Positions 6,355 through 8,070 of a stretch of 8,070 nucleotides of DNA are shown one piece after another (position 1 is the stretch's first letter; each line of letters opens with the position of its first letter). The DNA lies in the NCBI GenBank assembly GCA_029883965.1, contig JAOUIN010000104.1, positions 1 to 8,070 of the forward strand. The letters are read 5' to 3'. A program made the translations under genes and the position numbers. A model generated the notes under the pieces. It was given only the letters and a program-made list of their open reading frames with translations, was not told where the DNA came from and did not search any database. This stretch comes from Betaproteobacteria bacterium. GTDB lineage: Bacteria > Pseudomonadota > Gammaproteobacteria > Burkholderiales > SG8-41.

Positions 6355-7632
6355 ATGGCAAACGTAGGCATGGTGGGACTGGACTGGCAGGAACGCATCA
6401 ACTGGGATCGTCTGCGCAAATACCGTCTGGAGCGCGCGCGCGAGCGCATGAAAGCGCACGGTCTGGGCGCGATGCTGCTGATGTACGACGAAAACGTCCG
6501 TTACGTCACCAGCACCCTCACCCCCGGCTGGAACCGCCTGAAACCCGGCCTGCGCTACGCGCTGCTCTGCGGCGATGACGCCCCGGTACTGTTCGAACAG
6601 GGCGACATCGGCGTGCATATCGCAAAACACTCGCCATGGATCCCGAAAGACCACATCAAATATTCCTACGCGTGGATCAAGGGCGCAGCCGGGCCCGCTT
6701 CGCTGGCACAGGTGACCAAGTTCACCAACAGCCTCAAGGCTGAAATGAAGAAAGCCGGTGTTGACGGTCAGAAACTGGGCGTCGACTTCATCGACATCAA
6801 CATGATCCAGATCTTCAAGGATTCGAAGATCGACTGGACCGACGGCATGACCCCGATGATGGAAGCCCGCGCCGTCAAGAATCAGGACGAGCACGAGTGC
6901 ATGCGCCAGGTCGGCGCCATCGGCGACGCCGCGCACTGGGAGTTCATGAAGTTCCTGAAGCCGGGACTCACCGAGAACCAGTTGACTGCGCATATCATGA
7001 AATTCCTCTACGACATTCCGGGCATGGAAGACGTCGAGGACGTGATCGTGTCGTCGGGTCTCAATACCTGGCCGAACTGGCGGAACTTCTCCGACCGCAT
7101 CATCAAGCCGGGTGACATGGTATTCATGGACCTCGCCGCGCTTACCTGGAACGGTTACAAGTCCTGCTACTATCGCACCTACATGGTCGGCCGAGAGCCG
7201 AATCAGGAGCAGAAGGACATCTACGCACAGGCGCTGGGCTGGCTCTACGACTCGATCAAGGCCGTGAAAGTCGGCGCCACCACCCGCGACATCGCTTCGA
7301 AGTGGCCTTCAGCAAAAGAAGCCTGGGGTTACGAGGAAGAAGATCAGGCTGCAGCCAACCTGTGGGGCCACGGCCTCGGCCTCGCGCAATACGACCAGCC
7401 GGTCATCTCCCGCATCTGGTCGATGGATCACCCGATCGAAATCAAGGAAGGCATGGTCTTCGCGCTGGAAACCCAGCACGGCAAGACGCACCAGTGGGGT
7501 GTCCGCATCGAAGAGATGCTGATCGTCCACAAGGACAACGTCGAGATCGTATCGAACTTCCCCGTTGAGCAGATCACCGTTGTTGATCCGATGCCGGGAT
7601 ACTGCAATTTCGGCAAACGGCCGGGACAGTAA
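6355..7632 (+). CDS. M24-family (creatinase / Xaa-Pro aminopeptidase fold) hydrolase with incomplete metal site
   Basis: The 425-residue cytoplasmic protein has an N-terminal creatinase-type domain (about 15-170) and a C-terminal pita-bread catalytic domain (about 178-405). M24 metallopeptidases bind two metals through Asp, Asp, His, Glu, Glu. Here D259 (VFMDLAAL), H339 (WGHGLGL), E372 (FALETQHG) and E386 (GVRIEEML) are present. The second Asp, expected in a GY-x2-D-x2-RT context, is Cys271 in GYKSCYYRT. This argues against ordinary dinuclear aminopeptidase action and suggests a mononuclear or metal-free activity on a small molecule, as in creatinase or other non-peptidase members. GGAGAG is 4 nt before the ATG. 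The gene follows the Bug gene by 136 bp and a likely terminator follows it, so it is probably the last gene of the rightward unit. The fold is certain; calling it a peptidase would be unsafe. Confidence 0.9.
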   Translation: MANVGMVGLDWQERINWDRLRKYRLERARERMKAHGLGAMLLMYDENVRYVTSTLTPGWNRLKPGLRYALLCGDDAPVLFEQGDIGVHIAKHSPWIPKDHIKYSYAWIKGAAGPASLAQVTKFTNSLKAEMKKAGVDGQKLGVDFIDINMIQIFKDSKIDWTDGMTPMMEARAVKNQDEHECMRQVGAIGDAAHWEFMKFLKPGLTENQLTAHIMKFLYDIPGMEDVEDVIVSSGLNTWPNWRNFSDRIIKPGDMVFMDLAALTWNGYKSCYYRTYMVGREPNQEQKDIYAQALGWLYDSIKAVKVGATTRDIASKWPSAKEAWGYEEEDQAAANLWGHGLGLAQYDQPVISRIWSMDHPIEIKEGMVFALETQHGKTHQWGVRIEEMLIVHKDNVEIVSNFPVEQITVVDPMPGYCNFGKRPGQ

Positions 7633-7646
7633 TACGGCTGGCATGA

Positions 7647-7680
7647 CGGCCGGCGGGCGCTCGCGTCCCCGGCCGCTTTT
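7647..7680 (+). terminator. Rho-independent terminator candidate after the M24 gene
   Basis: CGGCCGG (7647-7653) pairs perfectly with CCGGCCG (7669-7675) around a 15-nt GC-rich loop. The stem is followed by C and four T (7677-7680), then CATTTAT. It begins 15 nt past the M24 stop, as expected for the operon end. The T-run is short, so efficiency is uncertain. Confidence 0.65.
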
Positions 7681-7690
7681 CATTTATGCG

Positions 7691-7707
7691 CAGCAGAATA
7701 TCTGCTG
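7691..7707. promoter_or_regulatory. Perfect 7+7 bp palindrome upstream of the alcohol dehydrogenase
   Basis: CAGCAGA-ATA-TCTGCTG is a perfect inverted repeat with a three-base centre, lying after the terminator and 35 bp before the ATG at 7743. No T-run follows, so an operator is more likely than a terminator. AGCAGAATAT within it recurs at 2842-2851 in the other control region. Confidence 0.4.
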
Positions 7708-7742
7708 CCGGTTACTGCAATGATGCAATTCAAAATACCCCC

Positions 7743-8070
7743 ATGGCCTCTGTGATGAAAACGGCAGCACTGGAAGCGCCGCGGCGATTTGCCGTGGTGT
7801 CACGACCGCTGCCGGTCGCGGGCCCGGGACAAGTGCTGGTACGAACGGCCGCCACCGCGGTCTGCCATACCGACCTTGGCATCTATACCGGCGAGCATCC
7901 CGGCATACGGTACCCCGTCGTACTCGGTCACGAATCGACAGGCACCGTTGAAGCAGTTGGTGAAGGCGTCACCGGTTTCAGACCGGGGCAGCCGGTCATC
8001 ATCAATCCCATCATTTCCTGCGGGCACTGCGATTCCTGCAGGCGCAACATGCCGCAACTGTGCCGTAACG
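7743..8070 (+). CDS. Zinc-dependent alcohol dehydrogenase (MDR superfamily), cut by right window edge
   Basis: The first 109 residues are visible, reading MASVMKTAALEAP onward with no stop before the edge. This is the N-terminal GroES-like domain of a medium-chain dehydrogenase. The catalytic-zinc residues appear as VCHTD (C41, H42, D44) and LGHE (H63, E64). The structural-zinc lobe follows as C93-x2-C96-x2-C99-x7-C107, the arrangement of class III and other tetrameric bacterial alcohol dehydrogenases. The Rossmann domain lies beyond the window. The enzyme would oxidise an alcohol or reduce an aldehyde with NAD(P). The start is uncertain: neither ATG 7743 nor in-frame ATG 7755 has a good Shine-Dalgarno, and 7755 gives the more usual MKTAALEAP beginning. 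It sits behind a terminator and a palindrome, so it is probably a separate unit; pathway membership is possible but unproved. Confidence 0.92.
   Translation, partial: MASVMKTAALEAPRRFAVVSRPLPVAGPGQVLVRTAATAVCHTDLGIYTGEHPGIRYPVVLGHESTGTVEAVGEGVTGFRPGQPVIINPIISCGHCDSCRRNMPQLCRN

Noticed and set aside
5217..6993. Two 290-codon minus-strand open frames (5217-6089 and 6121-6993) opposite the Bug and M24 genes
   Set aside because: Both are shadows of well-supported plus-strand genes; no family motif is seen in either.

Overview
The window is GC-rich, densely coded bacterial DNA, most likely from a beta- or closely related proteobacterium. The signs are a Bug-type (TctC) periplasmic binding protein, a Nac-like LysR regulator, purine-rich Shine-Dalgarno sites and 4-bp ATGA gene overlaps. 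No rRNA, tRNA, insertion sequence, CRISPR array or phage gene was seen. The species cannot be named from this sequence.

Layout. The left part (1-2746) is a leftward operon in the order LysR regulator, amidohydrolase-2/ACMSD-like metalloenzyme, then nudC (NAD-cap/NADH pyrophosphatase), whose last residues run off the left edge. LysR and the amidohydrolase overlap by 4 bp, and nudC starts 7 bp after the amidohydrolase stop. A 277-bp divergent control region (2747-3023) carries a perfect 8+8 bp inverted repeat at 2897-2913, which fits a LysR operator. The right part (3024-7632) reads rightward: two tandem Gfo/Idh/MocA NAD(P)-dependent oxidoreductases with a 4-bp overlap, a Bug solute-binding protein 37 bp later, and an M24 creatinase/aminopeptidase-fold enzyme after a 136-bp gap. 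A GC-rich hairpin with a short T-run at 7647-7680 probably ends this unit. A zinc-dependent alcohol dehydrogenase starts at 7743 and is cut by the right edge.

How it may work together (inference). The arrangement looks like a regulated catabolic locus for a small organic acid or amino/amide compound. The Bug protein would capture the substrate in the periplasm, the M24-fold enzyme would cleave it, and the two Gfo/Idh/MocA proteins would oxidise or reduce intermediates. The ACMSD-like enzyme would decarboxylate or hydrolyse one, and the LysR protein would sense substrate or intermediate at the central operator. The exact combination does not match a pathway I can name. Two enzyme types carry non-canonical active sites: the M24 protein lacks one metal-ligand Asp, and both oxidoreductases lack the Asp of the Asp-x3-His pair. 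The substrate is therefore unknown, and the locus is a fair candidate for an undescribed pathway.
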